From Cymbidium sinense (Eukaryota > Streptophyta > Magnoliopsida > Asparagales > Orchidaceae): a DNA stretch of 64,000 bases. Position numbers and translations under genes: made by a program. Below the pieces are notes generated by a model, which saw only the letters and a list, made by a program, of their open reading frames with translations, did not search any database and had not been told where the DNA came from. The DNA is taken from NCBI GenBank assembly GCA_021442155.1, contig CM038214.1, positions 21,849,808 through 21,913,807 of the forward strand. The letters are read 5' to 3'. Shown here piece by piece: positions 39,351 to 50,735 of the stretch (positions are counted from its first letter, which is position 1; every line of letters starts with the position of its first letter).

Positions 39351-40329
39351 GCCCTCACACCATTGAGACACTGCCTGCTTCAAAAAGGATTGATTATTCA
39401 CTTTCTGGCAATTTGGATTTGAAATCAAATGTCCATAGCATGAGAAAGTCAGTCATGAATGACTTTAACTTTGAGGGTGTATGCTTTCAATATTTGTTGA
39501 GTAGTGCGCTCTTGGTTCCTTCCCCAGTCATTTAAGGCGTAGCGAGGACCAACCTTCAAATCTATTCAACAGGTGTGCATAAAGTGTACAAAGACTTTCA
39601 CATCATGGAGAATTCTCCAGTCATTATGTCTACTTCAAGCAATGAGTTTGCAATGAAATTCAATCTAGATCTGCTTTCTAGCTTATTTTTTGGGCCAGTT
39701 TCCTCACCTGATCGTAGACCACTCATTCTCTAATGGTTCCTTTCAAGGTCTTCTAATTCATTAAGATATGTCCTCACTTATAAGAAGGGGAATGCACTAG
39801 AAAAAGCCATGATTAGGTGATTTTTGTTATATACATGCCTAAGAAGCTATATACGTCCTATGAACACGTTTTCATTAGTAGAAGGATGCACCTCAACATC
39901 TTCAGCTAGATGAATCCAGTTCACTAGGAGATTATGAAAGCTTCTTTGCAACCATTGAAGTTTTTTAGTGCATTATAGATGTGTTCATGACTCTTACTTT
40001 ATCAGTACCAATGGAAAGGAAGGCTATTGAAGAGCTAGTTCTATGCTAGCTAAAAGAATACAAGGCACCTTGATCTATGGGTCTAAAATCTTATACAACA
40101 TCATTAGATAAGTACCTAAGTGTTATCATAAGAAGAAGGCATCTCCATTGGTAGGAAAATAATTTGCCTAAACCAACCTCTCTTTCCTCATTTACTTAGT
40201 TGAAAACTTGTATGTAGATAAGATCTAACAAAATGACTTGAGATGGGAATGGAAATCATCAGAAATCCAAAATGTGTCCTTGCAGGCCAAGGCATCTAGG
40301 AGGGAAGAAAGAAAATGGGATACTCAGAC

Positions 40330-40737
40330 CCTCATAGAGAAGACATGTCCAAGAAAGAATGAGAAAGTCAATTCATCCACATGAGGTTTAGAATTATGAA
40401 CAAAATGTGTCCCCATTGGGCCAAGGCATCTGCAAAGTTATTCACCTTTTTTTAGGCCTGGTCCATCTGGAAAGAGGACAAGCTCATGGATATCAAGCTG
40501 CAATCACTTACAAAAGGTAAAAGAAGGTTCTTAATCTTGATATCAGAATTTCTTATGGTTATAACAACCTTCGCCTCAATCTTAACCTCAAAATGTTGAA
40601 TACCAAGTGCCATCCCTAAGAGCCAAGAACTTAGCCATTGACTTCAAACTTGCCCCATATTTTTCCCCAATTGGACCTCATCATCCCTCCCACACCGACT
40701 TTCCCAAGATTGCCTAAGTTGGACCCATCCCTATTTC
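40330..40737 (-). pseudogene. L1-type RNase H relic, inverted copy
   Basis: This minus-strand counterpart of 14162-14570 reads MAKFLALRDGTWY, then in other frames NNFADALAQWGH and HVDELTFSFFLGHVF. It keeps the ADALA box and the same rearranged position upstream of the RT fragment. Confidence 0.65.
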
Positions 40738-42732
40738 TTTTTTTTTAAAATTAAGTAAATTGATAAGTTTAGGTTTATTTAGTATATTTAGTATATTTTT
40801 TACTTATTTTAGTTTATTTTTTATTTTATTTAAGTTTATTTTAAATTTTATTTGGGTTTATTTTTTATTTTTATTTATTTTAGTTTATTTATTTTAGGTT
40901 TATTTATTTTAGTTTAGGCTTTTAATTTTAGTATATGTTTGAGATTTAGGTTTACTTTTCGATGAGTTTTATTTTTTTTATTTTTTAGGTTTAGTTTTTA
41001 TTTTTTATTTTTAGGTTTAGGTTTAGGTTTTTATTTTATTTTTTTGTTTCGATTTTAGGTTTTTATTTTAGGTTTATTTTTAGGTTTTATTTTTTAGTTT
41101 AGGTTTAGGTTTAATTTATTTTAGTTAAGTTTATTTTAGTTTAGGTTTAGATTTATTTTATTTTTATTTAAGGTTTAGGTTTTTTTTTGGTTTAGGGTTT
41201 AGGTTTTATTTTCAATTTATTTTTAGGTTTTACTTTTTGGTTTATTTTTTAGGTTTAAGTTTTTTTTTTGTTTTTATTTTATTTTATTTTAAGTTTATTT
41301 TATTTTTATTTTAGGTTTTGTTTTTATTCTATTTAGGTTTTTTATTTTTTAGTTTATTTTAGTTTTTTTAATTTTATTTTAGCTTACTTTTTATATTTTA
41401 TTTTATTTTCTTATTACGTTTAGGTTTAGATTTTGGTTTCAATTTATGTTTTAGTTTATGTTATCATTTTATTTTATTTTATTATTTTATTTTGGTTTAA
41501 GTTTTTTGATTTATTTTATTTTTAGGTTTTATTTAGTTTAGGTTTAGGTTTTTAGCTTTTTAGGGTTTAAGGTTTAGGGTTAGTTTAGGGTTTAGGGTTT
41601 ATAGTTTATGGTTTATTATTTTGGGTTTAGGGTTTAGGGTTTATGTTTTAGGGTTTAGGGTTTAGTTTAGGGTTTTTTAGGGTTTAGGTTAGTTTTAGGT
41701 TTAGGGTTTAGGGTTAAGTTTTTTTAATTTTCAATTTTTAATTTTTTTAAATTAAGTGAACTTGGCTTAGGTTTATTTAGTTTATTTTTATTTATTTTCA
41801 TTTAATTTATTTTTTATTTAGGTTTTTTTATTTTTTATTTAGTTTAGTTTATTTATTTTAAATTTATTTATTTTAGTTTAGGTTTTTTTAATTTAATTTT
41901 AGGGTTAGTTTTAGGTTTAATTTTATTTTTTAGTTTAGTTTTATTTTTATTTCATTTTTTAGGTTTAGGTTTTATTTTTATTTTTAGGTTTAGGTTTCAG
42001 TTTTTATTTTACTTTTTTTAGGTTTTTTTATTTTAGGTTTATTTTAGGTTTTATTTTTAGTTTTTATTTAAGTTTAAGTTTAGTTTATTTTAGGTTTAGG
42101 TTAGGTTTTATTTATTTTAGTTTAGTTTATTTTAGTTTTGGTTTAGGTTTATTTTATTTCTATTTTGGTTTAGCTTTTTTTTTAGTTTAGGGTTTAGGTT
42201 TTATTTTTATTTATTTTTAGGTTTTAATTTTTGGTTTATTTATTAGGTTTAGGTTTTATTAAGTTTTATTTTATTTTATTTTAAGTTTATTTTATTTTAT
42301 TTTAGGTTTAGTTTTTATTTTATTTAGCATTATTATTATTATTTTAGTTTAGTTTTATTTTTTTTTTATTTTAATTTTTTTTTTATTTTATTTTTGTTTA
42401 GGTTTAGGTTTATGTTTTTTAGTTTATGTTTTATATTATTTTATATTATTTTATTACTTTAGGTTTATTTATTTATTTTATTTTTAGGTTTTATTTAGTT
42501 TAGGTTTAGGTTTTTAGCTTTTTAGGGTTTAGGGCTAGTTTAGGGTTTAGCGTTTAGGGTTTGGGGTGTATGGTTTAAGATTTAGGATTTATGGTTTAAG
42601 TTTTAGGGTTTATGATTTTGGGGTTTAGGGTTTAGGGTTTAGGGTTTTTAGGGTTTAGGGTTTAGGGTTTAGGATTTAGGGTTTAGGATTTAGGTTTAGG
42701 GTTTTTTTTTATTTTTTTTTTTATTTTTAATG
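40738..42732 (+). repeat. Telomere-derived higher-order satellite, block 1
   Basis: Two units begin at the anchors AAAATTAAGTAAATTGATAA (40747) and AAATTAAGTGAACTTGGCTT (41749). Each runs through a T-rich stretch made of TTTATTTTAGGTTTAGG words and then turns into near-regular TTTAGGG repeats (41570-41720 and 42525-42700). No coding sequence is present. The G-rich telomere strand is on the plus strand. Confidence 0.93.
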
Positions 42733-42945
42733 AGAAAAAATTTAGATTTAACTTTTCTTCTTTTTGATTTCATCAATCAAGTAACAAACCAAGTTTTTTA
42801 AGACATAAGTGATGACATTATTCCATTAGTAGTAGATCAGATCGATCATCCTTCAATTTCTCCAATTCCCATCAGAACCACCCCACCAGTAGTCTAGGCA
42901 GCACAGTTGACCGGTGATGTTCCTTCCGTCAGTTCACGCATTCTT
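42733..42945 (-). pseudogene. Glycine-rich RNA-binding protein gene fragment, copy 1 (internally deleted)
   Basis: The 3' untranslated part (42741-42790) matches the same region of the two copies at 47097 and 48163. At the other end the minus strand reads DGRNIT, the conserved C-terminal edge of the RRM in plant glycine-rich RNA-binding proteins. The whole glycine-rich stretch between them is missing, and small indels disturb the frame. The border CATTCTTAGGGTTTAGG is the same as in copies 2 and 3. It is recognisable as the same gene fragment only by comparison. Confidence 0.6.
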
Positions 42946-45900
42946 AGGGTTTAGGTTTAGGTTTAGGTTTATTAGGTTTTAGGGTTTAGGTTTATTTTTT
43001 TATTTATTTACTTTAGGTTTAGGTTTAGGGTTTGGGGTTTAGGGTTTAGGGTTTAAGGTTAGGGTTTAGGGTTTAGGGTTTAGGGTATTGGGTTGTAGGT
43101 TTAGGGTTGTAGGTTTAGGGTTTAGGGTTTAGGATTTAGGGTTTCAATTTTTTTATTTAAATTAAGTAAATTGGTAAGTTTAGGTTTATTTAGTATATTA
43201 AGTTTTTTATTTAATTTAGTTTTTATTTTATTTAGTTTTTTAATTTTTATTTAGTTTTTTATTTATTTTAGGTTTATTTATTTTAGTTCAAGTTTTTTAT
43301 TTTTTTTTTTAGTTTAGGTTTATTTTTTTTAGGTTTAATTTTTATTTTATTTTTTTATTAGTTTATTATTTTAGTTTAGGCTTAGGTTTATTTTATATTT
43401 TATTTATTTTATTTTATTTATTTTATTTTAGGTTTTATTTTTTTAGTTTTAGGTTTAGTTTATTTTAGGTTTAGTTTAGGTTTTTTATTTATTTTAGTTT
43501 ATTTATTATTTTAGTTAGGTTATTTATTTATTTTATTTATTTTATTTTATTTTTATTATTTTTTTTTTTTTGTTTAGTTTTATTTTATTTATTTTTTTTA
43601 ATTTTTTTTTATTTATTATTATTTAGTTTTTTATTTTATTTTATTTTATGTTTATTTATTTTTATTTTTTTATTTTATTTTATTTAGGTTTAATTAAGTT
43701 TAAGTTTAGGTTTTTATTTATTTTTTAATTTAATTTATTATTTATTTTATTTTGGGTTTAGATTAAGTTTCTTAGGTTTATTTTATTTTATTTTATTATT
43801 TTAGTTTAGGTTTAGGTTTTCTTAATTATTTTATTTTTTGGTATTATTTAGTTTAGGTTTAGATTTAGGTTTTTAAGCTTTTAAGGTTTAGGGTTTAGGG
43901 TTTAGGGTTTATGGTTTAATGTTTAAGCTTTAGGGTGTAGGGTTTTTAGGGTTTAAGGTTTAGGGTTTAGGGTTCAGGGTTCTGGGTTTATGGTTAGTTT
44001 AGGGTTTAGGATTTTTAGAGTTTAGGGTTTAGGGTTAAGGGTTATTTTAGAGTTTAGGGTTTAGGGTTTTAGGGTTTAGGGTTTATAGTTTAGGGTTTAG
44101 TGTTAGGTTAGGGTTTTGGGTTTAAGGTTTAGGGTTAGTTTTAGGGTTTACGGCATAGGGTTTAGGGTTTAGGATTTAAGGTTTAGGGTTTAAGATTTAA
44201 GGTTTAGGGGTTATTGTTTAAGGTTTCTTTAAAAAAAATTAAGCAAACAGGTAGGTTTAAGTTTATTTAGTTTATTTTTTATTTATTTTATTTTATTTTA
44301 TTTCTTATTTTTATGTAGTGTATTTTAATTATTATAGGTTTATTTAATTTAGTTTATTTTTTAGGTTTAGATTTATGTTTATTTTTAGTTTAATTTTAAT
44401 TTTTATTTTATTTTTTAGGTTTAGGTTTAAGTTTTGGTTTTTATTTTATTTTTTTAGGTTTAGGTATTTGGTTTTTAGTTTAGGTTTATTTTTAACTATT
44501 ATTTTTTTAGTTTAGGCTTAGGTTTATTTTTATGTTTATTTTATTTTATTTAGTTTAGGGTTTAGGTTTAGTATATTTTAGGATTAGGTTTGCTTTTATT
44601 TATTTTAGTTTAGTTTATTTTAGTTTAGGTTTAGGTTTATTTTATTTTTTTATTTTAGGTTTAGGGTTTAGGTTTTATTTCTTTTTTAAATTTTTAGGTT
44701 TCTTTTAGATTTATTTTTTAGGTTTAGGTTTTTATTTAGTTTTATTTTATTTTACTTTAGCTTTATTTTATTTTTATTTTATTTAGGTTTTTTATTTTTA
44801 GGTTTATTTTATTTTTTAGTTTAGTTTAGGTTTTTATTTATTATATTTTAGTTTAGTTTTTAATGTTTAGGTTTAGGTTTAGGTTTAGATTTTAGTTTTA
44901 GTTTTTATTCTATTTTATTTTATTTATTTAATTTAGGTTTAGGTTTCTTTATTGATTTTATTTTTAGATTTTATTTAGTTTTGGTTTAGGTTTTTAGGTT
45001 TTCAGGGTTTAGGGTTTAGGGATTGGGGTTTAAGATTTAGGGTTTAGGGCTTTAGGTTGTAGGTTTTAGGGTTTAGGGTTTAGGTTTAGGGTTTATGGTT
45101 TAGGATTTAGGGTTTAGTGTTTAGGGTTTTTTTTTTAAATTAAGTAATCCAGTAGGTTTAGGTTTATTTAGTTCATTTAGTTTATTTTATTTATTTTTTA
45201 TTTTTCTTTTATTCTTATTTAGGTTTATTTTTTATTTTATTTAGTTTAGTTTATTTATTTTAGGTTTATTTATTTTAGTTTATTTTTTAGGTTTAGGTTT
45301 AGCTTTAGGTTTATGTTTATTTTTTAGTTTAGTTTTATTTTTATTTTTGTTTTTAGGTTTAGTTTTAAGTTTAGGCTTTTATTTTATTTTTTTAGGTTTA
45401 GGTATTAGATTTTTATTTTAGGTTTTCTGAGGTTTTATTTTTTAGTATCAGTTTAGGTTTATTTTTTATTTATTTTATTTTATTTAGTTTAGAGTTTAGG
45501 TTTAGTATATTTTAGGTTTAGGTTTGGTTTTATTTATTTTAGTTTTGTTTATTTTAGTTTAGATTTATGTTTATTTTATTTTGTTTATTTTAGGTTTATA
45601 TTTTTATTTAGTTTAGGGTTTAGGTTTTATTTTTTTTAATTTTTAGATTTTTTTAGGTTTATTTTTTAAGTATAGATTTTTATTTAGTTTTATTTTATTT
45701 TACATTTAGGTTTATTTTATTTTTTATTTTATTTAGGTTTTATTTTTAGTTTTATTTTTATTTTTAGTTTAATTTAGGTTTTATTTATATTTTATTTTAT
45801 TTTTTTTTATTTTTAGGTTTAGGTTTAAGTTTAGGTTTTAGTGTAGGTTTTTATTCTATTCTATTTATTTATTTAATTTAGGTTTGTTTTTTTATTGATT

Positions 45901-47096
45901 TTATTTTTAGGTTTTATTTAGTTCAGGTTTAGGTTTTAAGGTTTTTAGGGTTTAGGGATAAGGGTTTAGGGTTTGGAGTTTAGGATTTAGGGTTTAGAGT
46001 TTTGGGTTGTAGGTTTTAGGGTTTAGGGTTTAGGTTTAGGGTTTAGGGTTTAAGGTTTTAGGGTTTAGGGTTAAGGGTTTAGGGTTGTAGGTTTAGGGTT
46101 TAGGGTTTAGGGTTTAGGGTTAGTTTTAGTGTTAGAGTTTTTTTTAAAGAAAATTGGTAGGTTCAGGTTTATTTAGTTTATTTTTTATTTAAATTAGTTT
46201 ATTTTATTTTTTATTTAAATTTATGTTTATTTTTATTTTTATTTAGTTTAGTTTATTTATTTTATGTTTTTTATTTTAGTTTATTTTTTAGGTTTAGTTT
46301 TATTTTTTAGTTTAGTTTTATTTTTATTTTATATTTTTGGTTTAGGTTTTATGTTTTATTTTTAGGTTTAGGTTTAGGTTTTAGTTTTTATTTTAGGGTA
46401 ATTTTAAGTTTTATTTTTTTTAGTTTAGGTTTGGTTTATTTTAGTTTAGTTTATTTTATTTAGTTTAGATTTATATTTAAGTTTAGTTTATTTTAGGTTT
46501 AGGTTTAGGTTTTAGTTTATTTATTTAGTAGTTTAGGTTTAAGTTTATTTTATTTTTTTTTTAGGTTTAGGTATTTATTTTTTAGTTTAAGGTTTAGGTT
46601 TTATTTTTAATTTATTTTTAAGTTTTATTTTGGTTTATTATTTAGGTTTAGGTTTTTTTGTTTTAATTTTATTTTATTTTAGGTTTATTTTAATTTTAAT
46701 TTAGGTTTAGTTTTTATTTTATTTAGGTTTTTTTTTTTTAGTTTAGTTTAGGTTTTTATTTATTTTATTTTCGTTTAGTTTTTATTTTTTATTTTATTTT
46801 CTTTTTTAGGTTTAGGTTTAGGTTTCAGTTTTAGTTTATGTTTTTATTTTACTTTGGTTTAGGTTTATTTATTTATTTTTTTAGGTTTTATTTATCTTAG
46901 GTTTAGGTTCTTAGCTTTTTAGGGTCTAGGGTTTATGGTTTAGGGTTTAGGGTTTACGATTTTGGATTTAGGGTTTAGGGTTTAGGGTTTTAGGGTTTAG
47001 GGTTTTAGGGTTTAGGGTTTAGGGTTTAGAGTTTAGGATTTAGGGTTTAGATTTTAGGTTTAGGGTTCAAGTTTTAGTTTAGGGTTTAGGGTTTTT
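42946..47096 (+). repeat. Telomere-derived higher-order satellite, block 2
   Basis: Units start at the anchor near 43159, 44236, 45137 and 46146, giving spacings of about 1.08, 0.90 and 1.01 kb. Each unit again goes from T-rich TTTATTTTA words to TTTAGGG runs (43018-43145, 43880-44215, 44995-45130, 45945-46140, 46915-47095). The units are similar in plan but diverged in detail. The plus strand is almost free of C. Confidence 0.95.
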
Positions 47097-47563
47097 GAAT
47101 TTAGATTCAATATTTCTTCTTTTCAATTTTATCAACCAAGTAACACACCAAGTTTTATAATACACAAATGGTGACATAGATAAAAAATAAGCACGCGTGA
47201 GCAAATAAAAAATGATAGATAACTAGAATCATCTCTACTATAAAGACACAGTTTCATATGCAGATCGGATCAACCGTTCTTTAGTTTCTCTAATTCCCAT
47301 GAACCACCTCGACCCCTCGAGTAGTGGGATCCTCCATCAAATCCCCGATCTCTCCCTCCGCCACCACCACAGTTGTAACCTTTGTTGCTCCTCCTGCCTC
47401 AATAACCACCACTACTCTAACCATCACCACCATATCCACCAGCACCTCCAGATCCCACACCACCATTGCAATAGCCACCACCTTCGCCTTTGCCTCCACC
47501 ACCAGATCTAGACTGAGCCAAGTTGACGGTGATGTTCCTGCCATCAAGGTTCTGCCCATTCTT
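47097..47563 (-). pseudogene. Glycine-rich RNA-binding protein gene fragment, copy 2
   Basis: Read on the minus strand from 47558, the gene frame is NGQNLDGRNITVNLAQSRSG followed by GGG-rich sequence with GGYCNGGVGSGG. This is the end of the RRM and the glycine-rich tail of a plant GRP7-type RNA-binding protein, which binds RNA in nucleus and cytoplasm. In this frame there are stops after GGYGGDG and after SSGGY, and the natural C-terminus (WRN-type) has lost its stop. A 3' untranslated stretch follows to 47097. The longer frames 47559-47290 (minus) and 47299-47572 (plus) are shifted or antisense readings of the same sequence. The 5' part of the gene, including most of the RRM, is absent. Confidence 0.8.
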
Positions 47564-48162
47564 AAGGTTTAGGTTTAGCTTTATTAGGTTTTATGGTTTA
47601 GGTTTATTTTTTAATTTATTTAGTTACTTTAAGTTTAAGTTTAGGGTTTGGGTTTAGGGTTTAGGGTTTAGGGTTTAGGGTTTAAGGTTTTAGGGTTTAT
47701 GCTTTTAGGGTTTAGGGTTTAGGGTTTAAGTTTGATTTATGATTTGGGGTTTAGGGATTTTAGGGTTTGGGTTTAGGGTTTGGGGTTTAGATTTGATTTT
47801 ATGTTTAGCTTAGGTTTAGGGTTAGGGTTTAGGGTTTAGGTTTAGTGTTTAGGGTTTTGGGGTGAAGGTTTAAGGTTGAGGTAACAATGTAGGTTTAAGT
47901 TTAGTTTGGGTAGGTTTAAGATTTAGGATTTAAAGTTTTTTTTTAATTCAATAAATCGATAGGTTTAGGTTTATTTAGTATATTTATTTTATTTTTTATT
48001 TATATAAGGTTTAGGGTTTAGGGTTTAGGTTTTAGGGTTTATGGTTTAGGGTTTAGTATTTAGGGTTTAGGGTTTTTACAATTTCGGGTTTATGGGTTAG
48101 GGTTTAGGTTTTAGGTTTAGGGTTCATGTTTTAGTTTAGGGTTTAAGGTTTTTGGGTTTTTT
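47564..48162 (+). repeat. Telomere-derived higher-order satellite, block 3
   Basis: TTTAGGG-type repeats lie between two gene fragments. The stretch 47564-47700 matches 42946-43080 closely (both begin with the gene-fragment border, then a TTTATTAGGTTTTA word and an ATTTATTTA-C-TTTA word), so fragment and satellite were amplified together. An anchor occurs at 47945. Confidence 0.92.
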
Positions 48163-48643
48163 TAACATAGAACAAATTTAGATTCAACATTTCTTCTTTT
48201 CAATTTCATCAACCAAGTAACACACCAAGTTTTCTAAGAAATAAGCGACAACATAGATAAAAAATGAGCACGCATAGAGCAAATCAAAAACACTAGATAA
48301 CTAGAACCATCTCTACTGTAAAGACACTATTCCATAAGTAGTTGACCAGATTGACTGTTCTTCGGTTTCTCCAATTCCCATCAAAACACCAAGGCCTCTA
48401 GAGTAGCGGGATCCACCATCATATCCTCGATCTCTCCCTCTACCACCACCATGCTGTAACCTCCATCGCTCCTCTTGCCTCCATAACCATCGCTGCTCCA
48501 ACCACTACCTCCATATCCACCATCACCTCTAGATCCCCAACCACCGCTGCAATAACCACCGCCTCAACCTTCACCTCCACCACCAGATCTAGACTGAGCT
48601 TGGTTGACAGTGATGTTCATGCCATCAAGGTTCTGCCCATTTT
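48163..48643 (-). pseudogene. Glycine-rich RNA-binding protein gene fragment, copy 3
   Basis: The minus strand from 48638 reads NGQNLDGMNITVNQAQSRSG, then a glycine-rich tail with a stop after GGGGEG and pieces such as GGYGGSGWSSDGYGG. Near the end GNWRN is kept, a common C-terminus of plant glycine-rich RNA-binding proteins, but the next codon is not a stop. The same 3' untranslated stretch as in copy 2 follows (CAAGTAACACACCAAGTTTT on the plus strand). The DNA upstream and downstream is also similar between copies 2 and 3, showing duplication at DNA level rather than independent insertion. Confidence 0.82.
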
Positions 48644-50735
48644 TAGGGTTTAGGTTTTTTTTAGGGAAAGTTAGAATTTTATTACCATAAAAATAAAGGA
48701 TTCAATGTCCTTAAAAGGGGTAAAGCTCAAATTTCTATTACTCATAGAGCTACAGGAAACCTAAAGAGCTAAACCCCCATCTAACTACAATGGAAAAAGA
48801 AAATAAAAGAGTAAAAGCAATAACATAAAAGTAAATGAGAAAAGGCACAAAAAGGACTAATAAAACTTAAGAAAAAAGTAAAAGGACTAGTCAGCAGCAA
48901 CTCATGATCCTTTTGAGAAGGCAAGATAAGCAAGATCCACATCAACAGTACTTGAGTTGGCTGAGTAAAGATCATTCCATCTATGAAGTTCCAACTTGCA
49001 AAAAAAAAATCTGCAAAACACTACAAAAGCAATGGTCATAGCTCAAGGGAAAATGATAAAGTAAACAATTTAGAAAGAGCTGAGAAAGAGAAGGCTCGGG
49101 CTTAGTTAAGATCATCTCAAGGGGCAACAATACATATGAGCATCCAAACTTCATGAGATGGGTTACAATCATATGCATGCTACCAACCAGAGAGAAGATA
49201 ATGGAAAACATCAAGGCCACCATAGCCAACATACCTGATATAAGCAACCATCGAAGGAAAAATAGTTCATAGTGATCCAGTTCCTGCACAAAAAAAAATA
49301 GAGCAAAATAGCCAGCAAGCAGCCAACCCACCAACCAAAACCCACAATAGACCAAACACATAAAGCCAGCATCCCAGAAGTTACAGAAGGGTCAGTGGTC
49401 GAGAACAACCCACAACTATTTCTAGAGCACTAACAATCCAAATCCAAGGGCAAAACCTCCACCCAAATAGCAAAATAGTACAAGATAAGCAGCACTAGAG
49501 AAAGGAAATCCATAGTATATAGAAACTAAGAAGGCATCCATAAATTACCATAAAAAACACCACCAAGGTAGCCAAAAGGAAAGCAAATCCACCATCACCA
49601 ACCAAGAGGCTAATATCAAAAAACAAGGAGAGCCAACTAAACTGAAGGGAGTCAATACCAATAGCCAACAGAAAGCCCCAAAAACCAAGCCATGACACAA
49701 ACATCCAAGGCAAGATAGCAGCCAAAAAAAAAACTCCTCAAGCTGCCAACCCCCAATAATAAGTCTTAAAACAGGACAAAAAACCACAACAACTCATATC
49801 CTCATCCAAAAAAAAAAGCAAATAAAACCACCCAGGCCAGCAGCCAATAGGATGAGCAGTAGGAGAAGTATGAGCAGTAGGAAAATTGACACCCAAACTG
49901 GGAAGCAAAAATAAAGGAAAAATAGCCACACCAAAGAAAGGATAACTAACCCAGGAGCAGATCAGAAACCCAACCAAAAGAACCCAACCAAAAGCACCTA
50001 AACTAACCATCAAACACAACCAACACATCCACCCAGCCAACCAACCCAGCTAGCCAAAATAGCCAACCAACCTAGTCAGCCAAGGAAACAAACCAGCATA
50101 TAGAGCCCAAAAAGAGGGAAAAGAATAATAGTAGACAAAGCCACAACCCACCTAGAGATCTCAAAAATAAACAAGAAATAAAAATGGTAGTCATCCAGCC
50201 AAATTAGAAAAGGACAAGAAGGGCCACCCAACCATAAGTAGAAAAATAGTAAGGAAAGGAACAAGGCCAGAGGCAAACAAAACCCCTTCCAAATCCAAAA
50301 GAGCAGACAATCACTACAAAGGAGAAAATGGGGAGACAATAACCACATAATAGCTAACTCCAATTCACAAGGCAGATGGAACCAACCAACAAAAACCTCC
50401 AAGCCAAACTAGGAAAGGAGAACAACAACCACCAAAAAAATTGAAACTAAGCCAAGCTAGAAGAGGCCAACATAGCCATGAAAAAATAACCACCTAAAAC
50501 ATCCAGATAGATGAAAGAAATAAGTAACAGCAACTAGCAAAACCAAACATAGCATCTGCAAATCCAATTCAAAAAAGGTCACAGCTAGCCAAAACCAGAG
50601 GCAAACCCAACATTCATTGGTAAAAGGGGTGGGGCATAATTTGGCACAACCACAACCCAATAGGAGACACAAAGCATGAGCCACAAAAAGAAAACCACCA
50701 GGCTCAAAGGATAGGGAAGCCAATTATTTTTGCTA
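48644..50735 (-). other. A/C-rich segment, possible minus-strand L1-like 3' region
   Basis: The plus strand is dominated by A and C with words like CCAACCAA and CAGCCAA. Read on the minus strand, it is G/T-rich and ends in GGTAATAAAATTCTAACTTT, then CCCTAAAAAAAACC at 48652-48665, which looks like a polyadenylation signal and a short A tail. Plant L1 elements often have G/T-rich 3' regions ending this way. Several hydrophobic minus-strand frames (for example 48981-49361 and 49738-50402) are rich in Leu, Phe, Trp, Cys and Val simply because of this composition; none shows a known domain. Origin remains uncertain. Confidence 0.35.

Larger units (their letters stand above)
37856..40737 (-). repeat. 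Repeat B, third partial copy (inverted)
   Basis: This is the reverse complement of 14162-17097 and also a direct repeat of 35365-37760. It extends further than the right arm at its outer end and so includes the L1 RNase H relic. It ends at CCCATCCCTATTT (40725-40737), and telomere-like satellite starts at the next base. The frame at 39257-39535 is antisense noise in the L1 fragment. Confidence 0.88.

Noticed and set aside
39257..39535. Plus-strand 92-codon frame
   Set aside because: It lies antisense to the L1 RT fragment and is not preserved in the other two copies of the repeat.
47299..47572. Plus-strand frames rich in His, Ser and Thr
   Set aside because: They are antisense readings of the glycine-rich gene fragment on the minus strand.
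40738..48162. A functional chromosome end (true telomere)
   Set aside because: The TTTAGGG repeats are degenerate, mixed with T-rich modules and gene fragments, and flanked by other DNA on both sides.
48781..50723. Many minus-strand frames encoding Leu/Phe/Trp-rich, membrane-like peptides
   Set aside because: Hydrophobicity follows from the G/T-rich minus strand; there are no domains, no consistent starts, and the frames overlap one another.
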